DNA of 64,000 bases, taken from Pseudopithomyces maydicus (lineage: Eukaryota > Ascomycota > Dothideomycetes > Pleosporales > Didymosphaeriaceae). Below, one piece after another: positions 11,623 to 22,580 of this stretch; position 1 is the first letter of the stretch, and the number at the start of each line of letters is the position of its first letter. The position numbers and the translations under genes are program-made. The notes beneath the pieces were generated by a model. That model was not told the DNA's origin. It did not search any database and saw only the letters and a list, made by a program, of their open reading frames with translations. The DNA lies in assembly GCA_026873275.1 (NCBI GenBank), contig JANTUC010000017.1, positions 930,001 to 994,000 of the forward strand, read 5' to 3'.

Positions 11623-14173
11623 ATGACGGAGGCCCGCGATGTCTCGAACCACCTGCTCTTCGAGGTAGCCACCGAGGTTGCGAATCGAGGTAACCGCCCC
11701 AATTGACCTCCAGAAACTCGCCTGCTGACCCTCCAAGTCGGTGGCATCTACTCGGTCCTCAAGTCCAAAGCTCAGGTGACGACCGCCGAATATGGCTCGG
11801 CATACACACTGCTGGGTCCGCTCAACAGAAACTCGGTACAGTGCACTTTCCCTGCGAGGAAAGAGCTCAGCTGACAGTGACAGGCCGCCGTCGAGGTTGA
11901 GGAATTGGAGCCCAAGGACCAGGCCATGGTGGCCACCATCAAGTCCATGAACGACCGGGGCATCAAGACCCTGTACGGCAGATGGCTCATCGACGGCGCA
12001 CCGCGCGTGCTGCTCTTCGACACGGGCACTGGCTACGGATACCTGGACGAGTGGAAGGGTGATTTGTGGTCATCTGCGGGAATTCCTTCACCGCCTGGCG
12101 ATTCCGAGACCAATGAGGCCATTGTCTTTGGCTACTTGATCGCCTGGTTTTTGGGTGAGGTACGTTGAAACCCCCGCGAGCTACCCATGCTGTGTAACTC
12201 TGGGACACGCATGCTACAAGCAAAAGCCCAAGAGATTCACGCCAACTTTTCGTGTATTTCTCATGATTTTGGCCTTTGCCGCGTGTACCCAGAGGTAATA
12301 TGGACAAGGATGAGCTTGGGGGCGATCGCTTTTCGTTTTGCCGATATCGCTGACAGCCACCAACCAGTACGTCTACCACGAGAAGAAGCGCGCCGTCATT
12401 GTGCAGTTCCACGAGTGGCTTGCCGGTGTCGCTCTCCCGCTGTGCAAGAAGCGACGAATTGACGTGACCACCATCTTCACCACTCACGCCACGCTGTTGG
12501 GTCGCTACCTGTGCGCTGGCTCGGTCGATTTCTACAACAACTTGCAGCACTTTGACGTGGATTCGGAAGCTGGAAAGCGTGGAATTTACCACCGCTACTG
12601 CATAGAACGCGCAGCTGCACACTCCGCCGATGTCTTCACCACCGTCTCACACATCACTGCGTACGAGAGCGAGCATCTTCTCAAGCGAAAACCCGACGGC
12701 GTCCTGCCCAACGGTCTGAACGTGAAGAAGTTCTCGGCCACGCACGAGTTCCAGAACTTGCACCAGCAAGCCAAGGAGAAGATCAACGATTTCGTGCGAG
12801 GTCACTTCTATGGCCACAACGACTTTGACCCTGAAAACACCCTCTACTTCTTCACCGCTGGCCGGTATGAGTACCGTAATAAAGGTGTGGACATGTTCAT
12901 CGAATCCCTGGCACGGTTGAACCACAAGATGAAGAGCGCGGGGTCCACCATGACTGTGGTTGCTTTCATCATCTTGCCCGCACAGACGCAGTCTCTCACT
13001 GTGGAGGCGCTTAAGGGACAAGCAGTCATAAAGTCGTTGCACGACACCATCAAGACGATCGAAGGGAATGTCGGCAAGAAGCTGTTCGAGCGGTCCCTCA
13101 CCTGGACGGATGGCCAGGACATGCCTGACGACAAGGATCTCCTTTCTCCGTCGGACAAGATCATGCTGCGGCGCCGTCTGTTTGCCATGAAGCGCAACAA
13201 CCTTCCTCCCATTGTGACGCACAACATGGTCAACGACGCCGAGGACCCTGTCCTGAACCAGCTCCGCCGCTGCCAGCTGTTCAACCACCCCTCAGACCGC
13301 GTGAAGGTTGTTTTCCACCCTGAGTTCTTGAACTCGGCGAACCCTGTGCTTCCCATGGACTACGATGATTTCGTCCGTGGCACGCACTTGGGTGTTTTCT
13401 CGTCGTACTACGAGCCATGGGGCTACACGCCGGCAGAGTGCACCGTCATGGGCGTGCCCAGTATCACCACCAATCTGTCCGGTTTCGGCTGCTACATGGA
13501 AGAGCTGATCGAGAACGCTTCGGACTACGGCATCTATATCGTGGATCGCCGGATGAAGGGCGTGGACGATTCGGTCAACCAGCTCGTCGACTACATGTTC
13601 GATTTCACCAAGAAGAGCAAGCGCCAGCGCATCAACCAGAGGAACAGGACGGAGCGTCTCAGCGATCTGCTCGACTGGAAGCGGATGGGCATGGAATACG
13701 TCAAGGCGCGCCAGCTGGCACTGCGACGTGCATATCCTGCTGCGTACGAAGAGGACGAAGAACCGGATTTCTTCAACACGCACGAAGTCAAGATTTCGCG
13801 CCCGCTATCGGAGCCAGGCTCGCCTCGCGATCGATCTGGTATGATGACGCCGGGCGACTTCGCGTCGCTGCAGGAGGGTCGTGAAGGACTCAGCACCGAG
13901 GACTACATAGCGTGGAAGCTCCCGTAAGTACCTGCACACGTCGTTGTGACGGAGGCCCAGCTCGGAACCTTAGGACGCAGCTAACCATGTGACAGCGAGG
14001 AGGAAGATGCCGATGACTACCCGTTCCCGCTGACCCTGAAGACCAAGAAGCCAACGGGCAGCGGTTCCTTTTCACCAGCGCTCAACGGTACCGACGGCGC
14101 CTCGGACGCGCGACCGTCGCCCGGGATGGCCGGAATACCGGGTCCCCAGAGTACTACCAGTGCAGCATCATAG
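11623..14173 (+). CDS. GSY1: Glycogen synthase (GT3 family)
   Basis: Exons are 11623-11689, 11738-11835, 11884-12159, 12368-13923 and 13996-14173; all junctions are GT-AG and keep frame, giving about 724 residues, normal for fungal/animal glycogen synthase. The enzyme transfers glucose from UDP-glucose to glycogen in the cytosol. Visible signatures are VGGIYSVLKSKA near the N-terminus (UDP-glucose site), FHEWLAGVALP, the Glu pair in SSYYEPWGYTPAE (about residue 495; catalytic ExxxxxxxE-type motif) and an Arg-rich regulatory helix KRQRINQRNRTERLS (about residue 565), which in yeast Gsy binds glucose-6-phosphate. The C-terminal tail is rich in Ser/Pro (SRPLSEPGSPRDRSG), matching the phosphorylation-regulated tail of the family. 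No frame break was found, unlike several neighbours. Confidence 0.96.
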
Positions 14174-15042
14174 CGAGACAGGTTCTAGATTGGCGGGCAA
14201 TAGATTGTGAAGGGGGGACGGGACAAATTGCATGGAATATGGGTATCTTTTCGTGGTCGAGGTGTGTATTTTTCTGGTGCATTGGGAGACTCTGCATGGA
14301 GGCGATGCTTTTTTCGCTGTTCATATTCCGTACCTGAATGCGATGCGATGCGATGTAATGCGATGCAAGCCATCGTGCCCACGAGCGATGACATGGTAAA
14401 TGTTACGTCAGGCGAGACTTTGGGCGGCGGTCGCCGGAGACATGCGGCTGGATGTGGGGAGTGGGGTGGTGGGTGGGCGGCCCCGAGACGCGGTGCACGT
14501 GTGTGGCCAGTGGCCGCTATGGTTTGTCTGTACACAAGGGAGCGAAAGGCGCGTGGACGGCAAACAAACAAGTGAATATACATGTTCCATTGAGATGCTC
14601 TGCTTTGTCCCCTCGTCTCGCGTCTCGACTCCCTGGGCGGCCATCGCGGCAGGCCTTGGCGTCATCACGGCGACTCTCATTTGCTTTCCCTGTCCTGTCG
14701 ACCGCCCGCCCACACCCTAACTCCTGCCCTTTGCGCTGCGCCATACCCGCTAGCAACCCTCGACCGACCGCCGCACCACAACTCACCTCCCAGCTCTGCA
14801 GCACTCACGACACCCGCCGACCGCCGGACCGCCGACCATGCCCATTTCCATCCGCGTGTCTCTGCGTAGCGACCCGTCGGTCCGTTTGTACCTCTAACAG
14901 AGCCTGCTGCGAATCGAGCCCGGGCAGCCACCGCCGCGTGCCGGACGTCGACAACGAGGAATTCGGTCCCATTGCTCCTGCCACGGGTTCCGCCGTGCCA
15001 GCCAGCCAGCGCGATTGCGTGCGATAAGGAATACCAGGCACC
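14174..15042. other. Intergenic between glycogen synthase and TRK
   Basis: The region contains the glycogen synthase 3' end (a GATGC-type short repeat near 14340-14365) and a C-rich TRK leader from about 14600. No gene is supported; the open frames are Arg/Pro-rich shadows of each other. Confidence 0.6.
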
Positions 15043-18000
15043 ATGTTCGGACCGTGGCTCGCCGTCTTTGGATGGCTGCGGCAGCGCGTGCCAAAGGGAT
15101 GGGCGGCCTTCAAGCCGCGCTTGAACTTCATTACGCTTCACTGTGGGTATCCATCTGCATCGCTGGGGTACGCCGCCCGCTGATCGTCGTGCTAGACATG
15201 TACATTATTGCTATGACCATTGTTGGCTCGATTATCATATACCCGGCGAAGAACATGGCATATATCGATGCCCTCTTCTTTGCAAGTGGTGGAGCCACGC
15301 AGAGTGGTTTGAACACGTAGGTTGGGCAGAGAATCATGTGTGGGCAAAGTTAACAGCGGGGCAGTATTGATGTAAACAAACTACAACTTTACCAGCAGGT
15401 GGGTTGATCTTGGACATACATCATCTTTAGGGAAATACTAATCGTGTATTCTAGGTCGTGCTTATGCTCCTGGCCTCTGTGTGCAATCCCATCTTTATCA
15501 ATACCTTTGTCGTTTTCATTCGTCTTTATTGGTTCGAACGACGCTTCCAGAACGTGGTGCTCGAAGCGCGTAGTATGCGGCGGTCACGGACACGGTCCAT
15601 GGGAAAAAGCGAGAGCAAACCCGACTTCGATCGGGACATCGGCCGGGAGGAGAACGGAGTGGGGAATCGGGAAATCAAGGTGCTGAGGGCAGCCGATGGG
15701 CATGTCAAAGGCAAAAAGATTGACGATGAGGAAGCTTTCCATGAGGGAGATGTCGCGATAGAAGATACAGATGACGAGAGCGGGAATGGGTCCAGCTCGA
15801 GGGAAGAGAACATCACTCCCTTGGAAGATATCTCGCCGTCCACAACAAAGCCTGATGTGCCGTTTCATCGAAATATCACGTTCGCGGACGAAGTTGCATC
15901 CCCAGTCGATCGTCTTCCTCAGAAAAACAAGGAGCAAAGCATCGCTTTTGTGCAGAACCAACGCAATCCAAAGGACCAAGCTACGTTTCGCATTCCAGGT
16001 CCCCGAGACTACGATCGTGGTCTTGTCCCAGAACGCATCGAGGAAGGTACAGACCTTAAGAGTGTCATCACAAACAACTCGAACGAGGGAGAGGCCTTGC
16101 AAAAGAAGCGCTCGCGATCGGCTTCCAGATCCAGACCGCCCCAGGAACTCAACAGCGATGACCACCCGTTCAAAAACCACATCACCATCGACGTCCCGGA
16201 TATGCGCCGCCGCCCTACCACCGGAGCTTCCGTGTACAACCGCACGCGGCGACGCTCCGATGTTTCCGAGAACGAAGGCCCGTCTGGTTTTTCGGCTCCT
16301 AATAGGATGAGGTCGAGGACGTTGACGAGTTTTCTGTCCCGTGAAAGGGAGGAGGAGGACCCTATGCCGTATCTGAGTTGGACGCCCACCGTGGGCAGGA
16401 ACTCTGCGTTCGTCGATCTGACAGAGGAGCAGAGGGAAGAACTTGGCGGTATCGAGTATCGTGCATTGAAACTGCTGGCTGTGGTGCTCGTGTCGTACTT
16501 CATCGGGTTCCACTTGCTCGGCATGGTGTGCTTGCTCCCCTGGGTCGTGAACGACGCAAAGTATTCAGGGAAACTGGAGGAAGTTAGCGTGAGCCCTGTG
16601 TGGTGGTAGGTTTTTCCAAGTTCCGTCGGTGGATTGCATGACTAATGTGTACAGGGGCTTCTTCACGCCAGCGTCCATGTTTAACGATTTGGGTTTTACG
16701 CTCAACCCGGACTCCATGACCATGTTCCAGCTGGCTGTTCTCCCTCTTCTTCTCGGAACCTTTCTGATTATTATCGGAAACACTGGGTTCCCTTGCATGC
16801 TTCGATTCGTTATATGGCTTGCGTCGAAATGTGTGCCGTACCGTAGCGGCGTTTGGGAGGAATTCAAGTTTCTCCTCGATCATCCGCGTCGTTGCTTTAC
16901 GCTATTGTTCCCTAGCGGTGCCAACTGGTGGCTTTTCTGGGTCCTGGTTCTACTGAACGGCATCGATTTGATATTCTTCATTATTTTAGATGTAAGTCGC
17001 TTTCACCTAAGCTCGAAACTTGTACTAATCGACGACAGTTAAACGCTCCGGCTGTAGAAGGTTTGCCCGGAGGTTTTCGTTTTCTAGACGGCCTCTTCCA
17101 AGCCGCGTCTACTCGCACGGCTGGGTTTGCGGTCGTCAACCTTGCCGACCTGCACCCCGCCATCCAGGTCTCCTACCTGATCATGATGTACATCTCCGTG
17201 TTCCCGATCGCCATCTCTATGCGTAAGACCAACGTCTACGAGGAGAAGTCCCTCGGCATCTACTCCAACGACGAGGATGAGGGCGTCGAGAATAGCTACT
17301 TCGGTACCCACGTGCGTAGACAGCTGTCCTTCGATCTGTGGTACGTGTTCCTGGGCTTCTTCATCATCGCCATCGTGGAGGGCTCCCGCCTGCAAAACGT
17401 AAGTCGACTTTTCTCGGAAATGACGGGTCTATCAGCGCAGGACAAGGTCAAAGTTCTTGAGGCGGCAAATGTATGCTCCCCTGCATTGTCGCTACACCAT
17501 CAACTTTCCTACACATGCAATGCCATTCCCTCCCCCATCCATCTCTTTTTTCCATCCACCCTGGAACCAACGCCCCTCCCCGCTTCCTCACCCAAGCATA
17601 TACAAACACGCAAACATACGCATATCCGCATCCAAGCCCCCCAACTAACACCCCACAGACCAACGAGTACGCCTTCACCCTCTTCTCCGTCCTCTTCGAA
17701 ATCATCTCCGCCTACGGCACCGTCGGCCTCTCCCTCGGCTACCCCGGCGTCAACACCTCCTTCTCGGGCCAATTCAAGTCCCTCTCCAAACTCATCATCA
17801 TCGCAATGCAGATCCGCGGCCGCCACCGCGGCCTTCCTTACGCCCTCGACCGCGCCATCCTCCTCCCGTCCGAGTCGCTGCACAAGAAGGAGGACGAGGA
17901 TGCCACCAGGAGGGCGAGGAGGGGCAGTGTCGTTAGTGAGGTGGGTGGTCTGGGTGGTCTGGGTGGTGGGATGAATGGGATGGGTGGGTTGCAGAGGACG

Positions 18001-18171
18001 GGGACGGGGCTGAGTAGGAGGAGTACGATGAGTGATAGTGGTGGAGGGGGCGGGTTGAGGGGGAGGGTGAGGACCAGGCCGGGGGATGTGGGGAGGTTTT
18101 TTGCGGGCGCGCTGAATGCGGGGCCGAGTGTTAGTATAGCGAGGGAGAGGGATAGGGAGAAGAAGGCGTAA
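15043..18171 (+). CDS. TRK1: TRK-type potassium transporter
   Basis: Eight exons are inferred: 15043-15142, 15196-15316, 15365-15398, 15455-16605, 16655-16991, 17039-17398, 17441-17470 and 17659-18171, about 881 residues. The third exon is only 34 nt. It is a plasma-membrane K+ uptake protein of the four-MPM-repeat superfamily. The four pore-loop segments with their filter glycines are ATQSGLNT, MFNDLGFTL, STRTAGFAVV and AYGTVGLSLGYPG. Between the first and second repeats lies a long hydrophilic cytosolic loop (about 280 residues, rich in Ser/Arg/Asp), as in yeast Trk1 and Aspergillus TrkA. After the last pore comes QIRGRHRGLPYALDRAILLP, a strongly conserved fungal TRK segment, then a Gly-rich tail. 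The 42-nt intron 17399-17440 has a perfect GTAAGT donor but is a multiple of three and stop-free, so retention would also give protein. No frameshift was seen. Confidence 0.93.
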
Positions 18172-18382
18172 AAGCAAGAAATGAGTGGGGTTGAAAGGGA
18201 GATGGATAGGGGGTGGAGACACTTGGGCGGTGGATGGATGTCCGGATTCCGATATCTCGTAGAATCGTGTCGAGGGATTTAGCGTGTGGTGTTTAACAGG
18301 CGTTTGTTGCGTGTTTGGGGGGCTTTACAGGTTTGGGGGAGGGGGTTAGATATTTCTATACGCATACGTTTGTGCGGAAATG

Positions 18383-18409
18383 CATACATACATACATACG
18401 TACATACGC
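18383..18409. repeat. CATA tetranucleotide microsatellite
   Basis: About six tandem CATA/CGTA units are seen downstream of the TRK stop codon. Confidence 0.75.
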
Positions 18410-18454
18410 ATAGAGCGTGTTCTTATGATGTGTATACGTACATTGATACTCCTT

Positions 18455-18489
18455 AGAGAGAGAGAAAGAGAAGGAGAGAGAGAGAGAGA
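18455..18489. repeat. GA dinucleotide microsatellite
   Basis: An interrupted AG/GA tract of 35 bases lies in the TRK 3' flank. Confidence 0.8.
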
Positions 18490-19948
18490 TAGCGTATGCT
18501 TGATACATCGCTGGTGTCATGTGCTACAATAATTACAATGATTAGATATCCATTCGCGCCTGATGCAGGGAGTCGTCGAGCTATTTACTCATCGTCGCTT
18601 TGATCAATTTCTGGACAGGGGATATCAAGGTAAGAACGTATGTAGGTCTGCGGGTTTCGCGTTGGTGTTTGGCTTGGTGGGGGAAATAAAACAAATACAT
18701 GGGCGAGCGGGAATGTTTTTGTAGTTGGGTTTGCGTATGGGTTGGTTGGTTGGCTGGCTGGTTAGGTAGACGGCTTGGGAAGATTGTGGCAGGGTGGAGT
18801 GGAAGGGTGAAGGGGAAGGCGTGGGAGGGAAGAGAGAAGTGAGGATTCTATCAATTAACCTAGCTGTGCACCTAGCCTGTGATTATTATGTCGGCTGTAG
18901 GATATCGAGGGAAAAGATACCAGAGTGAGTTTATCATAGGGTGGAAGGGTTTGGGATTTGGCGATAAGCCAAGAGAGGGAGGGAAATAAGAAGGGAAAAG
19001 AGAGATAGGGAATGTTATTTCGTTTACTAGAGAAAGTAGTAGCTAAGTATAAGCTGACTAGATAGAAATACTAACCAGGATAAAATATTATTACCCCTGT
19101 TATAGTAAGTATAGAATAGTTTGTACAGAAGGCAGGGATTTAAAAATATTTAATTGGTTGGCCGGACCATCATTGGGGGAGAAGGGGAATGATATAGGGC
19201 TATAGTTAAGACAATGCTGTTGGATTGTGTTTATTGTTCATCTTACGGCGTTTTGCATTGGTTTGTCACTCTAATTTCTTACTATGTTTATGTATGTGGA
19301 TGTTTGCGGTGAATGTATTGAGAGTTACATGTGCTTGTGTACATCTATAAGGGCAAAAAATGCCAATCTGTTTTTTTAACTTTATATATATATTTAATTG
19401 TACGAACTACCAGTATCTATCAATTCCCTTGGATTGGTTGTAAGGCAGGTTGAAACGCCTAGCCATATTTGATTGCGCGTATACTGTATATATCGACCTC
19501 TTTCCATGTGTGGACCAAAGGCATACGTTTTGTTCAATGGATGAACTGGGTTCAAAAAGAAAAAGGAGGTAAACAAAATAATAAAGATACATCCGCGTGG
19601 TAAGCAAAAGCTGACGCGCGATAGGCAGGCTGGGTAGAACATAATCCTTGAGGAAAACATGCCTCTCCCCTCCCGACAGCCTAGGAAAGAGCGCACAATA
19701 AGCACCTAGGCATACAATGCTCAGTTATAAAGTTTTATAAAAGTGATAGAGGCACAAACATGGTAGCAGGTGGCGTGGCTGCCTGTTTCGAGACCTCCGT
19801 TTGCTTGTGTGTAGGATTAATTTCATTAATAATCCCCCCGGCAACCGCGCAAACGAAGACTTCTCTCACTTAAAACGTCGCGCGAACTGTTTATCTCTTC
19901 ACTCAAAAAACCCACTACTGCTACATATAAAACCTCGTCCCCGTCACC

Positions 19949-21208
19949 ATGTCAACGGCTACTCGTGAAATCGACGATGATGCACTTTTGGAGGTCTTAG
20001 CTAGGCTGTCCATCTCACCGCTAGCAGGGTCCGGTAACCGTAAGTAATCAAAGAATACGCCGTTATGGAAGCGGTAGATGAGGTGTCTGTGATCTCACCG
20101 CCAGCTCCAGAGCCTCAGATACATCGGTCACCCGGTCACCAGTGGCAACACATCGGAAAGTTGATCAATACTTACCTCCTCAACTTCGAGGAGTTCCGCC
20201 GCCTATCCGAGCTTCGAGAGCAGGTAAGCAACACACTATTCCGAGTTTCTAACTCTGGGCTGGAAGAACCCAGATGCCGATACCTGGTTCCAGAAGCAAC
20301 GCGACAAGGCCGACAACGCAGACGAGAACTTGAGCGAGATTTTCTATGGCGTGATGAAAGAGATCGGCCAGGAGATGCAGGAGAAGACTGGCGCTCTCGC
20401 GATCGCAAAGCAAGGCGCCACAGCTCCGCAGATCCTCGACATGTGTTGCGCACCAGGAGGTTTCCTCGCCACGACCATGGGCATCAATAAGGACGCTCAC
20501 GCTCTAGGATTCAGCCTTCCCGAGGACCAAGGCGGACACAAGATTCGCCTTCCTGCGCACCCCAACCTGGAGCTCAAATTCTTCGACCTCACAATGCTGG
20601 CTGCGGACATGGGTGTTACCAATATCCCCGAGGATCACCCCGACGCAAAGAATTTCCTAACTCGACAGTTCCCGAAGGGCAAGCTATTCGACCTCGTCAT
20701 GTGTGACGGCCAGGTTCTTCGCCCGCATGTCCACAACCGCGCCGCTTACCGGAGCAAGCGTGAGGGAAGTCGCCTCGTCGCCACGCAGCTCGCACTCGGA
20801 TTGGAACACCTGCAGCCTGGCGGAACCATCGTGATTCTCCTCCACCGAGTCGAGGCGCCAGAGAATATCTGCTTGCTTTACAAGTTTTCCAAGTTCTCTT
20901 CGGTCCAGCTGTTCAAGCCGGTGAAGTACCACGCCAAGCGATCCTCTTTTTACATGGTTGCCACCCACGTGCAGAGCCGCCACCCCGAGGCCATGCTAGC
21001 CATACAGGCCTGGAAGAAACACTGGAAGGTGGCAACTTTTGGGTCTAATCATGAGTATGAGCAGTGTGCGTACGAGCACTGGGCGGATACTGAGAGGGTG
21101 CTTTGGTGGTTTCACAGGGACCTTGTGAGGATGGGGAAGGAGATTTGGAATACTCAGGCTGAGGCTTTGAGTAGGGCGTCGTTCAACAAGAAATTGAAGA
21201 AGGACTGA
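19949..21208 (+). CDS. FtsJ/RrmJ-like SAM-dependent methyltransferase
   Basis: Exons are proposed at 19949-20039, 20111-20223 and 20267-21208 (introns of 71 and 43 nt, both GT-AG, frame kept), giving about 381 residues. The second junction was set by the continuity of LSELREQ into NPDADTWFQKQ. The catalytic domain shows the SAM-binding motif LDMCCAPGGF (about residue 115), an acidic strand FDLVMCDG and GGTIVILLHRV, the order expected in FtsJ-type 2'-O-ribose RNA methyltransferases. The LHRV sequence stands where many FtsJ enzymes place a catalytic Lys strand, and a Lys-containing AKRSSFYMVA follows. I infer RNA as substrate; which RNA is unknown. An alternative start lies at 20065 (MEAVDE) but would need exon 1 to be non-coding. 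Confidence 0.8.
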
Positions 21209-22580
21209 GCAGGTGGATGGGCAGTTCACGGTTGAGAGGGTGATGTCGGTCTAGAGCTGGACTTCGACGCACAGAGAGCGGACAAGATGTAGTGGCACCA
21301 AAGGTGTCGGCTCTTTACACTTCTCGACGGATGGTTTGAACTACTATAACTCGGCGGGACTTCTCGGTATCGAGAACAAGAACTTGAATTGGATTGTCCA
21401 TGATTCGAAGGGTAACAGGTGTTGTTTTTGCGAAGGTGAAGCTTTCTTGGCATGAGGCTTACGTTTGCTGGTATGGGCTCTTTTGAGAAGAAAGAATGAT
21501 GCTACTAAGCACATTTAGCTCGCCAAAAATTGAAAAATCCTCAAGCCATGATTTCTTTCTATATCAATGTTTTGTTCTTTCCTGTCACTCTTTGTCTTCC
21601 ATGTCACACTTGATCCTTTCAAGACAGCCCCAAGCCTCAACACCTTCACCGTTGCGAGTTGAATGGTCACACAGCCTCTGGATCACTCTAAGCCGTCACG
21701 GTTATACCCGCGCTTAGGTATTGCTTGAGTGAGAAATGGAAAGGTCACAGGGTAATTATTTCACCTTCTCCCCCAGCACGGCCCCTTGAATTTTCTATTC
21801 ACGGATGTCAACTGCCTGTCTCTACATAAACCACGCTAAGCTTCTTTGCTGTGTTCGCTGGTATTTCTAAACCGCAATAAACCTGACCAAGTCAGGCTTT
21901 GTTACTCGCAACAAGTAAACCGATCAGCTCTGACCGCAGCATCCAGCCTTCCATTAAGGCCATGCCACAAATTAATGGAATCTCAAACGTCCACACCACC
22001 ACCATCTCCACCGATTCAAGATCAGGTGTTCATTTCGAAAATTCTAGACCGCACATAACACGCCACAAAACTGCTGCCCCTGGAGACTCTTCCCGCTTCA
22101 CCCGCAGCCAGGCACCGTCCCCCGAGAACTTCGAAACGCGAAGTAATTCTCATCATGGCTATATCCATAGCATTTCTGTTCCATTAAATATTATTCCTGA
22201 GTCATGTTCAAAATCCAAGGTGAAAGGCAAGGATGAGAAGTTGGGTGTCTATTATACCGGGCTGTTCTTCCAGAATGTGTTTTCGGAGTGGCATCCCAAA
22301 AGTGCATACGGAAATTTGGGATTCAATCACGACCAGAAGAGGTAGATAGAATGGATGGATGAAGGAGTGGAGATAAAATGGAGTCTAAAGCGCATAAACA
22401 CCGACAGATCTTTTTATCAAGAGGGACGATAGTGGGATTATCGGTGAAACTTAGAAGGTTACTGAACCGATGATTTGATGCATTCTTGATCTGGAATTCG
22501 AGATCCTTTTATTTCCTCTTGTCCTAATTGCCTGGTTCTAAACTATACAAAACGCGAGTATGTATACCACTCTTGTATCT
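21209..22580. other. Convergent intergenic region; one doubtful small ORF
   Basis: The region lies between the 3' ends of the methyltransferase (plus) and the CBM18 gene (minus). A 127-residue open frame starts with ATG at 21962 and ends at 22345 on the plus strand (begins MPQINGISNVHTTT). It has no domain that I recognise and ordinary composition, so I leave it as doubtful and do not call a gene. Confidence 0.45.

Larger units (their letters stand above)
18172..19948. other. Intergenic, AT-rich with microsatellites; no supported gene
   Basis: The stretch becomes clearly AT-richer than its neighbours from about 18850 to 19750 and contains several simple repeats. Open frames on the minus strand near 19400-19700 are short, Phe/Tyr/Ile-rich and without domains. 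The last 100 bases are the promoter of the methyltransferase gene. Confidence 0.6.

Noticed and set aside
19394..19705. 103-residue minus-strand frame in the AT-rich region
   Set aside because: Short, Phe/Ile/Tyr-rich, no Met context or domain; expected by chance.
20224..20266. Possible frameshift in the FtsJ-like gene
   Set aside because: A 43-nt GT-AG intron with a CTAAC branch joins LSELREQ to NPDADTW in phase, so no base needs to be missing.
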